Source: Leishmania mexicana MHOM/GT/2001/U1103 (taxonomy: Eukaryota > Euglenozoa > Kinetoplastea > Trypanosomatida > Trypanosomatidae). From it: 64,000 nucleotides of DNA. A program made the translations under genes and the position numbers. The stretch lies in NCBI RefSeq assembly GCF_000234665.1, contig NC_018311.1:372001-436000 (forward strand), read 5' to 3'. Numbering within the stretch: the first letter of the stretch is position 1; every line of letters starts with the position of its first letter. This document shows positions 11,110 through 21,920 of the stretch, piece after piece. The notes under the pieces were generated by a model. It was given only the letters and a program-made list of their open reading frames with translations. It made no database searches and was not told where the DNA came from.

Positions 11110-12187
11110 GCTAAAGAAAAAGCCGATCACAACGTGACACGTTGGGGACGAAGACGGCGAGAACCGACAAAGTGGGAGCAAGACCGACCACTCGACGAGG
11201 CCAACGCAAGAGAAAAATAATAAAAAAGTTGGTCGGTCACGCTTCTGACATCTGTCAGGTACTCCGTCGATACACAGCGATACAAGGCATAAGGGAGGGG
11301 GGGGGGAGACCCAGCATCAGCAGCACCAGTGCGAATAACAGTTGCGAGGACAGGAATCGAGAAGGAAAAGCACCTGGGCTTCAAGACACTCTGCTCGATC
11401 TGCTCTCTACTTGCGTGCGTGATTGCGTGTCTCGGGACCGTGTGCGAGTTTCGCATACGTTATCAACGCTCTATCTATCTCTGTTCCGCGTTCTCCTTCG
11501 CTCTTCCCCCGCCGTCTTCACGCCGTGGCTTTACTCCGTTACTCTGCGTGGCACTTGTGGTGCACCCATCGCGGTGCGCGCGTCTCCTTGGTTTGTTCGG
11601 CTTTATGTTCCGCACCGCGGGTAGCAGCTCGCTTCCCCTCTCTGGTGTGTGTGCGCGCGCTTGAGCCATTCTGCAATATCGCTTGTTGTGTATCACCTCT
11701 GTCTTTCTTTTTCTTTTCACATTTCACGAACGCGCGCGCTTTTTCGTCCGCACAGGGAGGTCTGTGTGCGCCCTGCCCCCCCCCCCCCTACCCTGTGCCA
11801 CCGCGTGTACGCGTGTTGGGTGCGATTTCTCTCTTACCCCCGGCGGTAGTCCTCCTCTTCACAGGCTTCTCTCTTGCTTCCCGACCCCCTCCTTTTGTTT
11901 TTGGTGGTGTTGGCTGTGGCGTCCTCTCTCTGGTCCTGCTCGAGCCGCGTGTGCGTGTGCGCGCGTCCGTGCAGACGCTCACGCTGGAGGTCGTGCGCCA
12001 TCCTCCTCCTCTGCTCCTTGCCTTTCCTCTTCTCCCAGATTTGTATCCGACCCCTTTTATACATACATGTGTACACACTTTACACCATCGCCTGTAACTC
12101 TTTCCGCTGGATTATAGACCCACGGGGAGGACGACAGCAGCGAAGCGAGCTTTACTCTTCGGCGTTGTGGAGTGTTCTGTGGGAGGT

Positions 12188-12207
12188 GGGTGGGTGGGTG
12201 GGTGGGT
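12188..12207 (+). repeat. GGGT tandem repeat (G-quadruplex-capable)
   Basis: Five consecutive GGG runs separated by single T residues in the long leader region of copy 2. This meets the standard G-quadruplex pattern on the + strand with minimal loops. Confidence 0.85.
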
Positions 12208-12500
12208 GCGTGATTGCTGTCCAGCCAAAAACCGCTGCACCCTCCCTCTCCTCCCCGTGCGCGCGTGTGTCGTTCCCCTTCACGCGTCCGCTGTTTTTCG
12301 TTGTGTGCTGTTTCTCCTCCTCTGTCGGCCCTCTCCTGCATCATCGGGACGACCACCGCCTCCCTGCCAAGGCGTCGCGGCCTCCTTGGTTTTCTGCTCT
12401 CATTATTTGCTCTTGTTGGTCGTTTTTTTTTTCTGCCGCGACACGGCGCTCAACCCGTCGTCGTCGTCGTCCATCGCTGCGGTTGTCGCGTCCACGCAGT

Positions 12501-12562
12501 GTCTTTTCTTTTCCCGTGCATCTTTCCCTCCTCCTCCTCATCGTCGTCGTCGTTGGCGCGAG
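12501..12562 (+). promoter_or_regulatory. Predicted trans-splice acceptor for copy 2
   Basis: A C/T-rich tract (about 12501-12540) is followed by the first AG at 12561-12562, about 55 bases before the ATG at 12617. This matches the spliced-leader addition pattern of trypanosomatids but is unproven. Confidence 0.4.
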
Positions 12563-12616
12563 TGCGGGTGCGGGGCAGAGTCACCTTGCCAGCCGACTCC
12601 ACTCACCCTCACACAT

Positions 12617-15600
12617 ATGTTCTCCCCTCCTCTCATGCCCGATCGAGGGTTTCGACGGTGGTGCCGCGCACTGGTGTGCGTGACGTCTGCGGCACTGGCG
12701 CTCGCGCTGCTCATCCTGGCAGCGTGTGACTGCGTCGGCGCTGCTGCTGCGTCGGTGACGGTGACGACGACCCCGTCGCTGCCGCTCCTCGACGTGCCGT
12801 TCCACGCGGACGCGGCGGGTGTCAGCAAGGGGCACAATGTGTTTGTCTCCACTCGGAGCGACTGCGGTGGTGCTTCGAAGGTGACGTCGGTGTGCACGGT
12901 CGGGAGTGCGGTGGATGGCGTCAGCTTCGCGAACGGCACGTGCGTGTTCCATGTGACGAGCGAGGCGCTGAGTGTCGACTTGACGAGGCCGCGTCCCACG
13001 GTTCCTGTGCTGCACTGGTGCAGCAGCGCTCATCCCGGCGCGTCGGTGGGCGCGCTGCAGATGAACGTGATGGCGATGTCACGACAGTTCGTGTTTCTCA
13101 ACGTGGAGACGACGGTACACCTCAGCGAGGCCACGCCCATCGGCACTACACTGGGATTTTACGTTGTCAGCACGTGCGTTACGCCGTTGACGGTCCCCAA
13201 GTCCTTTACCGTCGCCGCCACACGCACTATCACACTCAGAGCAACTGGTGCAGTGCCCATGTACGTCTGCGCCACGATACCCACTGTGTCGGGGAGCATG
13301 ACAGCGCTGGGACTTCGAGGAGTCGTAGCGGGCGCGCCAGTCTACGCTGTCCAGCCTTCTCATGGGGTGCGCCATCGCACCATATTGATGACATCGACAG
13401 CGGAGGGCGCGGCGAGGGTTGCACTTTCTCGGGACAGCGACTGCGACACATTGGAGCAGCCCGCGCAGCTCGCAACGCTGAACGAGCGCTTCAGCTTCCG
13501 CATCACCGCCCCGGCCGGCGTCTACTACTTGTGCGCAGCCACGAGTATCAGCACTTTCACGCCGTCCACCAACACCTTCACGGTGGAGGAGTACGACGTG
13601 CAGCCGCACACGATGTACGCGACCCGCGAGACTCCGCTGACCTACGGCCTGGGTGCGGCTGGCCGTGACGCGGAGCTGGAGGCGGCGCTGTCGACGACGA
13701 CGGACTGCATTAGAGGCTCGCTGGTGGTTCCTTGGGGAGCATCGATGTCGTGGGCAGTGCCAAGGGTGGGCACGTACTACGCGTGCGTTCGGGACCGCGG
13801 TGTGGCGAGCACTGCCGGGTACACGAGCGCGATCACTGTGACGGACGTGCCGACGCTGGCGTTCTCGCCCGATGAAGTAGTTGGGGGGCTTCCGATAACG
13901 GTGACACTCAAACACCCCAGCGCGATGACAGCGGAGTTTGATGTGATGCTCTCGAGCAAGCTCGACTGCGTCAACATCTTCGCCATCGTCCGAAAGCCTA
14001 CCGGAACGGCCGTGGCCACACTGCCCACCGTCACTGCGCTGCAGGGGAGCGTGACGTACTGTGTCTCGAACCCGCTGGAGCCCAACGAGGACATGCATCG
14101 AGTGAGCTACCTGCTTGGCACACTGCGGACACGCATGTACCGCGTCGGTCACGGAGCGTTGCGTATCGAGTCGACACTGCGCTTCGTCCTGGACAGCGAG
14201 GTGCAGCTTCCCAGCGGGACGACTGTGGTGCTTGTACCTGAAGCCAACAAGCATCCATGCGCCGGCTCGATGAACGCCGCCGCCGCCATTGGTGAGGGAA
14301 GCGGCATGATGATGTTCACTGTGTCGGGTGTGGCGGCGGTACTGCCGCCTGTGGTGTTCCCTACAGGGGGTGTGTGGCTCATGTGTCTGCAGTCCGGCGA
14401 CGGGCACCAGCTTGAATACCTGAATCTGCGCAAGTTCTGGATCTACGGAGCAACGGCGCAGCTTTCACAGGACCTCGTCCTCGCCAACGTCAACACACCG
14501 GTGCATGTTTCCGGGCTTGAGTCGGATCACCATGTCACCGTGACCTCCAGCAACACATGCAGCTCATCCACAGAGTGGGTTGCTAGCGGTACCGCAAAGG
14601 GCGGCGTTGCCACGCTGAACGTGCAGTCAGCCTCAGCAGGGAGGCTACTCGTGTGCTTCGCCTACCCTGCAGAATCGGAGTCCTCGTCGACAAACATTGA
14701 AGCGGACTACGCTCCCGTCGGCGAGTTTCAGAGCCTAGTCGCGCGCATGTATCCAAGCATCGCGTACGTGAGCGAGACGACGACGCTGAGCTTCGCCGGG
14801 ATTGGGGGCATGTCGCTGACGGGCTACCTCGCTTTCTTCCTGCCTCATGCGACGTCATGCAGCGAGCCCGACGCGACGGTTTTGGGTTCGGGACTGAAGG
14901 GGCCGGACGCGACGTCGACTGTGTCGTACGGGGCGGTGAGCGGCAGCGCGCTGGAGCGGGGAACCGTGTACCGCGTGTGCGTGGGGCGATACATAGGCGG
15001 CGGCTACTGCGACGCCGGCGTTGTCGCGGCGATGGAGGTGCCGCCGGTGTCGACGGACCCGCCGGTGCCCGTGCGCGGGCTGCCCGTGCGGCTGCAGCTG
15101 CCGCCGAGCTTCGCGAGCACTGCTGCTGTGACGCGCTACGTCGTTGTGGGCGGGGCGGTGAGGTGCAGCGGCGACCTGAGCGGGACCCGTGTGTACGGGA
15201 GCGGGTCTGTGGACCGTGCGAGCGGCGCCGCATCTGCGTTCATGGCGCCTGCGCGTGCGAGCGGCGTGGACGCCGTGCGCGTGTGCGTGGGGTCGAAGGA
15301 GAGCCTCGTGTCGGACAGCCTGGGGTACGCGCACGGCGCGACGCTGCGGCTGGAGCAGTTCCGCACGTCGATGGTGTACCTGCAGCGCGGCGTGCCGAAC
15401 GTGCTGTCCGGTGCGCCGATGGCCGCGACGGGGTCGCTGTACGTTGTCGCGTGCGACGGGAGGGAGTGCGACGCTGACAACGCTGACGGCGTGTGCCGCG
15501 CGAAGATGTCGCAGGGCGCGACGAGCTCCTCGACGGCTGCGCTGGATGCGCCGCTGGGGCGGTGCCTGCTGTGCCAGCGCGTGACGGTGGGCACGGCGGT

Positions 15601-18580
15601 GTCGGTGGTGGGCTCGGACACGACGGTGGAGGTGGTGGAGCCGTTTGAGATGAGCCTCTCCGTAGACCCCTCTGCCATTCGCGCGTACGTGCCGTTCGCA
15701 GTGACCATGTCGGGCGGCCCTGGCGGCGCGGGGGCGAAGTACACGGGCTACCGCCTCACAGTACAGCCCGCGTCTGTAGTCTGTGGAGCCACGGCGTCCG
15801 AGTGGCAGGATATCATGGTGGAGGGCGGCAGTGCGGAGATCACCATCACAGATATGAGGGCAGGCAAGAAAATACGGTTCTGCACTTCCTCACCGCTACT
15901 AAGCAGCGTGAGCGTTCTGACGGGGACGCTGCAGCACTACATGACACCTGCAGCTGTGATCGGCGACCGCGCGACGACGCTGACGTCTGGCGGCGTGACG
16001 AGTGGCGCCACGGCGGTGCTGTCGCGCACGGCGGACTGCCTCGGCGTCGTGGCTGGCGGCGGCGCTGCGGCGATCGTGGACGCGAGGGTGACGTTCACTG
16101 TGGCGTCGTGCGGCGCGAACGGTGCGCTGGCGTCGCTGTACTACTGCGAGGCTGCTGGCGGGGGTGCGTACGCGTCCCGCGGTGCGGTGGGGCTGCTGCG
16201 CGCGAGCGGGTGCGGCGGCGGCGCGGACGCGAGCATTGCGGAGGTGGATGCGGCGCCTGGCGCTGCGATCGGCAGCTTCGGGATCGACGCGGCGTACCTG
16301 GCGAGGCCGCGGCTGTCTGCGTCGTCGGACTGCGGCGTGCTGCTGGACGCGGCTGTTGCGAGCGTTGGGTACGCGCCCGGTGCTGGCGAGCGCGCTGCGT
16401 TCCACGTGTGCGCCGTGCTTGTCGGCGACGCGAGCGTGACGTTCACGACGGCGCGCCCGACGCTGCGCGTTGCGAACTGGGCGGTGTCGCCGACGGCTGC
16501 GGTGAGCCGGTACAACGCGACGCTTGGCGCTGCCGCGGCTAGTGCGGTGCGCGTGAACTACGCGACGCCGTCGAGCGAGACGTTCCTGAGCACGGCGAGC
16601 GACTGCAGCGTGCGGACGGCGGGCGCGGCGGGGCTGAGCGGCGCGTCGAAGACGGCGACGTACAGCACGACGGGCGTGCGCGGGCTTGTGCACGTGTGCA
16701 CTGTGGCGCCGCTGAGCGGGAGGACGCTGGCGGTTGCGGAGTTCCTGTCCGTGACGCCGCCTGCTGTGCTGCGTGCGTCGCCGGCTGTTGTGCGCGGCGG
16801 CGAGTACAGCGCGACGCTTGTGGTGGACGGTGCGCCGCCGCTGTACTCGATGGTGCCTGGTGCGGACAGCGGGTACACGCACAGCGGGTACTACACGAGC
16901 GCGAGCCGCGAGGTGTACCTGTCCGGGGACGCGTGCTCGGGCGTGCTTGCGGGGACGAGCGCTGCGACGGTGACGTCGAGCGGCAGCGTGTCGTTTGCGA
17001 CGGCGGGCGTTGCGGCGGGCGTGAGCGCTGTGTGGCTGTGCGCGGTGACGGCCGCGGGGCCCGCGGTTGTGCTGGCCGGCGTGGCTGTTGCGCCCGGCCG
17101 GGTGTACCCGACGACAATGGTGTCTGGCGCACTGGGCGCGCCTGTCTTCATACCGAGCCTGAAGGGGACGGCGGTGCAGCTGAGCGCGTCTGCGAGCGGG
17201 TGCGGGTCTGTTGCTGGGATGCCGAGCTTCACAACGGACGCGGAGGGCTACGGCGCTGTGGACCTTGTGGGCGGCGACGGCGGCGCGCTTGCGCCGGGCA
17301 CGTACACGCTGTGCTACGGCGGCGCGCTGCGTGGCGGCGGCGGTGCTGCGGCGCTGGAGTCGGTGGAGCTTGTGCGCGCGTCGCACTTCGACGTGCGCGG
17401 GACGACGTTTGTTGTCGGCGTGGCGAGCCGGATGGTGCTGCTGCAGGACCTGACTGCTGCGGCGCTTGTGCCCGGGTTCAGCACGGCGCGCGACTGCACG
17501 TCTGTGTCGAGCGAGCACGGCGAGTGGGCTGCTGTGACGAGCACGTCTGTGTCTGTGACTGCGACGGGCGTGTACACTGCTGGGCTGTACCTGTGCGCGC
17601 GTGCGCCGGTGAACGGGACGCTTGTGGCGCTGCCCGGGCTGTGGTCTGGGCGGCGGAGCGTGCAGTTCGTTGCGTCTGCGATGCAGCTGCCGTCTGCTGG
17701 GTGGGACGCGTGCACGACGTACACGCTGGACCGGTGCTACCCGCCGGGTGCGAGCGCGAGCGGTGCGACGTCGGTGGTTGCGGTTGTGCACGGGGACTGC
17801 TGCAGCGAGGCGAGCCGGAGCGCGGTTGTCGGGGAGGCGAGCATGGCGAGCGGGACGTGCGAGCTGACGCTGGACTACGACAAGGTGTCCGCGTACCCCG
17901 CGGAGTCGACGTACCACGTGTGCGTGTGGGACAGCGCGGACGACTCTGTGTGCACGACGGTGAGCGAGGCGCGCGTGAGCACGAGCTGCACGCGCCGTGG
18001 CGGCGGTGGCCGGGGGCTGAGCCGTGGCGCGGTTGCGGGGATCGTCGTTTGTTGTCTATTTTTTTGTTGCTGTCTGGCGTGCGTGGGCTTGTGGTGTTTC
18101 TGCTGTCCAGATGTCGATGTCAAGCCGGCGGAGGAGGTGGAGGTGGAGGTGGTGGATATTCCTGCGGACCCTTCGTTGGTGGTGAAGCTTGGCGGACGCC
18201 TCTCCGCGGTGGTGCACTGGCGCGGTGACTCGCCGGACGCCTCCTTCAGAAGCTTTAGCGGCTCCATGTCATCCGTGGGAACCGACGTGTCGCTGACGTT
18301 GAACCCGCTGCTGGTGAGTGCTGCCTACAGCAGCGGGGCTGCGCTACTGCCGGACGACCTTCCGATAATTCCTGTCACCGTCGACGAGAAAATCAGGAGC
18401 CTGCCAAAGCTGGAGTGGGAGCACCGCCGGCGCCTCGCTGCTCGCGAAGGGGAGGCGCGGCGTGTGGTGCGGCGGCGGTGCGAGGCAAACCTGCAGGTGG
18501 TGAAGACTGAGGTGGTCGTTGTCGTCACTGCCGACGCCTACCCCGATGGCGACGGCGAGGATCAGACGGGGCCTGAGTAA
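12617..18580 (+). CDS. Giant mosaic surface protein, copy 2 (complete)
   Basis: This is the only complete copy, 1987 residues from the ATG at 12617. A second in-frame ATG at 12635 (1981 residues) is equally plausible. The open frame extends further upstream into pyrimidine-rich leader, but the last strong polypyrimidine-AG before the gene is near 12562, so upstream starts are unlikely. The N-terminus has basic residues (DRGFRRWCR) and a hydrophobic core ending in AACDCVGAAAA, a good signal peptide. About 1750 residues of colinear Cys-pair modules follow, then the linker GGGGRGLSRG, one very Cys-rich membrane segment (about 18028-18105) and a short tail of about 160 residues with an acidic EEVEVEVVDIPAD stretch and an Arg-rich helix. 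N-terminal blocks match copy 3 (12668-13069 and 13541-13869), and the membrane-proximal 2.1 kb matches copies 1 and 3. Codons become strongly G-ending from about 14840 onward. Function is unknown. Confidence 0.88.
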   Translation: MFSPPLMPDRGFRRWCRALVCVTSAALALALLILAACDCVGAAAASVTVTTTPSLPLLDVPFHADAAGVSKGHNVFVSTRSDCGGASKVTSVCTVGSAVDGVSFANGTCVFHVTSEALSVDLTRPRPTVPVLHWCSSAHPGASVGALQMNVMAMSRQFVFLNVETTVHLSEATPIGTTLGFYVVSTCVTPLTVPKSFTVAATRTITLRATGAVPMYVCATIPTVSGSMTALGLRGVVAGAPVYAVQPSHGVRHRTILMTSTAEGAARVALSRDSDCDTLEQPAQLATLNERFSFRITAPAGVYYLCAATSISTFTPSTNTFTVEEYDVQPHTMYATRETPLTYGLGAAGRDAELEAALSTTTDCIRGSLVVPWGASMSWAVPRVGTYYACVRDRGVASTAGYTSAITVTDVPTLAFSPDEVVGGLPITVTLKHPSAMTAEFDVMLSSKLDCVNIFAIVRKPTGTAVATLPTVTALQGSVTYCVSNPLEPNEDMHRVSYLLGTLRTRMYRVGHGALRIESTLRFVLDSEVQLPSGTTVVLVPEANKHPCAGSMNAAAAIGEGSGMMMFTVSGVAAVLPPVVFPTGGVWLMCLQSGDGHQLEYLNLRKFWIYGATAQLSQDLVLANVNTPVHVSGLESDHHVTVTSSNTCSSSTEWVASGTAKGGVATLNVQSASAGRLLVCFAYPAESESSSTNIEADYAPVGEFQSLVARMYPSIAYVSETTTLSFAGIGGMSLTGYLAFFLPHATSCSEPDATVLGSGLKGPDATSTVSYGAVSGSALERGTVYRVCVGRYIGGGYCDAGVVAAMEVPPVSTDPPVPVRGLPVRLQLPPSFASTAAVTRYVVVGGAVRCSGDLSGTRVYGSGSVDRASGAASAFMAPARASGVDAVRVCVGSKESLVSDSLGYAHGATLRLEQFRTSMVYLQRGVPNVLSGAPMAATGSLYVVACDGRECDADNADGVCRAKMSQGATSSSTAALDAPLGRCLLCQRVTVGTAVSVVGSDTTVEVVEPFEMSLSVDPSAIRAYVPFAVTMSGGPGGAGAKYTGYRLTVQPASVVCGATASEWQDIMVEGGSAEITITDMRAGKKIRFCTSSPLLSSVSVLTGTLQHYMTPAAVIGDRATTLTSGGVTSGATAVLSRTADCLGVVAGGGAAAIVDARVTFTVASCGANGALASLYYCEAAGGGAYASRGAVGLLRASGCGGGADASIAEVDAAPGAAIGSFGIDAAYLARPRLSASSDCGVLLDAAVASVGYAPGAGERAAFHVCAVLVGDASVTFTTARPTLRVANWAVSPTAAVSRYNATLGAAAASAVRVNYATPSSETFLSTASDCSVRTAGAAGLSGASKTATYSTTGVRGLVHVCTVAPLSGRTLAVAEFLSVTPPAVLRASPAVVRGGEYSATLVVDGAPPLYSMVPGADSGYTHSGYYTSASREVYLSGDACSGVLAGTSAATVTSSGSVSFATAGVAAGVSAVWLCAVTAAGPAVVLAGVAVAPGRVYPTTMVSGALGAPVFIPSLKGTAVQLSASASGCGSVAGMPSFTTDAEGYGAVDLVGGDGGALAPGTYTLCYGGALRGGGGAAALESVELVRASHFDVRGTTFVVGVASRMVLLQDLTAAALVPGFSTARDCTSVSSEHGEWAAVTSTSVSVTATGVYTAGLYLCARAPVNGTLVALPGLWSGRRSVQFVASAMQLPSAGWDACTTYTLDRCYPPGASASGATSVVAVVHGDCCSEASRSAVVGEASMASGTCELTLDYDKVSAYPAESTYHVCVWDSADDSVCTTVSEARVSTSCTRRGGGGRGLSRGAVAGIVVCCLFFCCCLACVGLWCFCCPDVDVKPAEEVEVEVVDIPADPSLVVKLGGRLSAVVHWRGDSPDASFRSFSGSMSSVGTDVSLTLNPLLVSAAYSSGAALLPDDLPIIPVTVDEKIRSLPKLEWEHRRRLAAREGEARRVVRRRCEANLQVVKTEVVVVVTADAYPDGDGEDQTGPE
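12668..13069 (+). repeat. N-terminal shared block A (copies 2 and 3)
   Basis: 402 bases shared with 21948-22349 at a constant offset of 9280, with two single-base differences seen (one near 12855, one near 13039). It encodes most of the signal core and the first module. Sequence after ATGAACGTG diverges sharply in both copies. Confidence 0.9.
13541..13869 (+). repeat. N-terminal shared block B (copies 2 and 3)
   Basis: 329 bases shared with 22821-23149 at the same 9280 offset, with one mismatch seen (13859, Ala versus Thr codon). It lies between a diverged stretch (13070-13540) and the region lost in the gap. The unchanged offset shows the diverged stretch has equal length in both copies. 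Confidence 0.9.
15917..18040 (+). repeat. Homogenised ectodomain block, copy 2 instance
   Basis: Near-identical to copy 1 through 18028. It is identical to copy 3 for 12 more bases, to 18040, after which the membrane helix and tail diverge. Both sides of the block are sharp, as expected for gene-conversion tract edges. Confidence 0.95.
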
Positions 18581-21500
18581 AAGCGCCCGTGCGCCTGTGT
18601 GTTGGATGGTGCGCGCTTGCAGGGGCGGCACTGGGAGGCGGTGAGGCGAGGCGCTGCACCGGGGACGTCTCTCTCCCGCCTCCTTTGTTGTTGTCCCTCG
18701 TCCGGCCGCATGCGCGCGGGCGTCCGCAGTGCGCCGAGACATTTTTCCTCCGCCATAATCATAGCCTTCCTTTGTGCGTGTGTGTGCAGATGGGTTTCCA
18801 GACGCACCTCTTCCCCCCTCCCCCTCTGCCGACACAATGTGTGCGAGGGCATAAGCATGCGTAGCCTCCCTCCCCTCTCCTTGTTGCCCCCCCTCCTCGC
18901 CGCCCTTTTATCGCTGTCCTGCTCTCACCCCTCCCCTCCCCTCCATCTCCTATGCAGGCCCTGCTTTCGCCTCTGAGGTGCCGGCGCAGGCGCTTTTCTC
19001 CGCTCTCGCTACGTCTCCCTCCCTCCCCCCATCCTGCTCGCACACGCGCGCACGTACGCGCTTGTCGTCAAGTGAGTGCCCATATACATGAGGCAGGGCT
19101 CTCTCGTTCTCTGTGCATGTGTACGCCTTGGACGGCGTGGCGGACGTGGTATGCTCTCTTCTTTGACGAGGCGCTCGCCCACCCCGAGCGGGCCCCTACG
19201 CCCTCCCTCTTGCCATCCGCCTATCACCGCTTTTCTTCGCACGCCCTACGAGGTCTCGACAGGGCGCTGTTCGGCTGCTTCTCTTTCTCCCTAACGTCGT
19301 CGAGCGTGGAGGTGGTGGATCACCGCACTCGGTGCGGTGTGCGTGCCTGCGCGCGTGTGCACGGACGCTCTCGTGTGTGTGCCTGTGTGCGCAGTGCAGC
19401 GCTCTATTTTTATTTATTTATCCGAGTGCGGTTTCCATCGACGCGAACGCCCACCGCCGGGCGATCGAACAGCGACAACAACAGAAAAATACACGCGCGA
19501 GAAGGCAAGTGAGGCCTGCCACCCTCTGTTCATGCAGTGACGTGTGTGTGTGTGTGTGCATTACTTTCTCCTCTTGCACCAGCTGCTGCGCGTCGGTGCA
19601 GAGCAGGAAAGCACGTGTGCGTCTGCGCGCATCACCCCCTCTATATCTGACTGCACTTATAGAGCTCAGGAGAGGAGGGGGAGGGCGAGACCAAGAGCCC
19701 ACGCTCGGCGGCGCTGCTCTTGACCTCTCTGAGTTTCTCTTCATGCGCCTTCCCTTACCCTCACTCCGAATCGCTGCGTGCAACCGCCGATATTCACCAC
19801 GATTGTGCGTTAAGCGGACGTCTGGCCCCCGCTGCGTCGTGGCGCATGTGCGTGCTCATGGAGCGCATTGCTCCCTCTGCCCTCCCCCCTCTTTCCATCT
19901 TGCTGCACGGCCTCTCCTCCTCCTCTGCTCTCAGTGCCCAGACATATCACCTCTTCCCTCTCCCCTATCCCCTAACGCACGCGTAAGCCTTCCACCGCCA
20001 CCACCACCCCCTCCCTCAAAACAACACAAAAGGCTTTAGGCGCTCTCTGGTTTGCATGTGTACCCTCATGTGAATACACGCACACGCATCAAGTGAATGC
20101 ATGCCGCCCTGCACCACACCCTCGTCCCCACAGGCGCGCGCCCCCTCTCCTCCTCCTCTCTCTTCCTCGTCGGTATAGCTTCTCCTTTCCTTTTTCGTGC
20201 TCTGCGCGTCGCGTCTGGGCTTGTCTGTCGCCGACGCCGGCGTCGAGTGTGAACGAGCAAGCGCAGGCTCAAGCGTGCGGGGCGAGGGCGGCGCACAGTC
20301 GTAGGGGAACCAGGGCGGTGGAGGTCGGCGACGTGTGCGTGTGTGTGTGTGTGTTTCCTTTTGTGACTCGAGGCAGCACCGACGCCATCCATTCACCTTT
20401 TCTGCTCTCCCTCCGTCCGCCTTCCATCAGTGACATCCGCCGCTCATTGTTCGCATTACACCCCTACTCCGAGCACCCACACGCACGCGTACGCAGCGCT
20501 ATCTCCCAAGCAAGCGCGTTGTGCGTGCCAACGAGTGCGTCTCCGCTCCCCCTCTTCCTCCCTCGTTGCTCGCCTTCTTTGTTTTATCCTGCCTCGCTCT
20601 CCCCTCCTGCGCGCCACACCCGTCACAGCGGCGGGTAGTCCATCGTCTGGGGACGTTTGGGGTGCCTGCGTGCGCGCGTGCACGTGCGTCCGCTGCGCTC
20701 TATCGTCTTACTCATCCCACCTCCACCCACCCACCCACACCCACAACTACCCACACACACGCCATCTACAGTGCATCCACGCACCCCTTTACTCAGGTCA
20801 CCAGACCTCCCCCCGTCCGTCCGTCCCTCTAGCGACCACGTAAGGAATCATATCGCCAATATCGTGTCTACTGCTCCATCTCTCGTGCCGCTCATCTCTT
20901 CGCGTGCGAGTTGTCTGTGCGTACCAGGGCGCATCTCTGTGTCTGTGCCTACGGGACTGTGTACCGCACTCCTGCGGTGACGGTGACGGTGACGGTGTGT
21001 GCGGTGACGTCCTCCTGCGACGTGCCTTCTTCTGCTCTCTTTTTCGTTGCCTTGCCCTTCCTCTCCGTGCACTCTCGCTCGCCCATTTTTTCCCTTCGAT
21101 TTGAGCGGACTTCGCATCTGTCCGCGTGCGTGTGTATGCGTGTGTGGTCTGCCTTACCTTCTCTCTGCCTCTCTGTCGCTGTTCTTCTTGCCGTTGCTGT
21201 CGTGGCTGTGGTTTCCCCGACTCCTCCCCACACGCACCTCTCTCCTCCTCCTCCATCTAATATATATATATATATATATGCATATATATGCATCCTCTCG
21301 TTTCTCCCTTCTCTGTGTGCCTCCTCCTGCCTGCATAGCTTGTGTGTGTGTGTGTGTGCCTCCTGCCTGTTATTCGTTGTGTGCGTGTCTTATCGTGGCT
21401 GCCATTCCTTGCTTGGCTCTCTGTGCGTGCCTGTGTGCATGCGTGCGCACGCGTGCCTCACCTCCCCCCGTCATCTGCCGCCTTCCTGCTGCTGTCCCTC

Positions 21501-21920
21501 TGTTTTGGTCGCCTGGCGTGTGTGTGTGCGCGTGGCTGCCGGTTTCTCACGCTGCGGCTTTCTTCCCCCCTTTCCCCATAGCCGCACCGCGCCCTACTTG
21601 AAATTTGCCCGCTCACCAGTGCGGTACGCCGGTCTCTCGTTGCTCAGCCATTTTTTTGCGCTCCACTGTGTGTCTTTGTATCAAGGGCCTCTGCATTGCG
21701 CCGTGCTCACGTCAGCCACCGCCGCGTGTGGCGCGAGTCTACGTCGGGACTGAGCACCAGACGACGTCCACTTTCGCTGCCCCTTGTCTCTGACGACACA
21801 CCTCCAGCTCTTACACGCACCCGCCGCATCACTGCCGTCCCCCCTTTCCCCGTGTTGCATCTCTCGGGCCTCGTTGGCCCACCCCCACCCGATTGCAGCG
21901 ACCTTGCTTTTCACGGAGGG
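18581..21920. other. 3.3-kb intergenic region between copies 2 and 3
   Basis: No supported gene. The sequence is pyrimidine-rich with low-complexity short frames and an AT dinucleotide run at 21259-21290. A predicted spliced-leader acceptor AG lies at 21897-21898, after a C/T tract and 23 bases upstream of the copy 3 start. I see no obvious similarity to the region between copies 1 and 2, so the repeat unit is the gene body rather than gene plus spacer. Confidence 0.75.
21259..21290. repeat. TA dinucleotide microsatellite
   Basis: Alternating T/A run interrupted by a GC step, in the spacer upstream of copy 3. Confidence 0.9.

Larger units (their letters stand above)
6006..12616. other. 6.6-kb intergenic region, copy 1 3' UTR to copy 2 leader
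   Basis: No convincing gene. The many short open frames translate to Ser/Pro/Leu/Arg/Cys/His-rich low-complexity peptides and follow the base composition. The region holds CA/GT microsatellites (for example 8526-8546, 10903-10945, 11085-11109), an ATCC repeat (10055-10074), C and T homopolymers, and a run of GGGT units at 12188-12207. It presumably carries the copy 1 polyadenylation sites and the copy 2 trans-splice acceptor. Confidence 0.75.

Noticed and set aside
12167..12616. 150-codon N-terminal extension of copy 2
   Set aside because: It encodes low-complexity leader translation; a splice-acceptor pattern and a good signal peptide lie downstream, and copy 3 has no equivalent extension.
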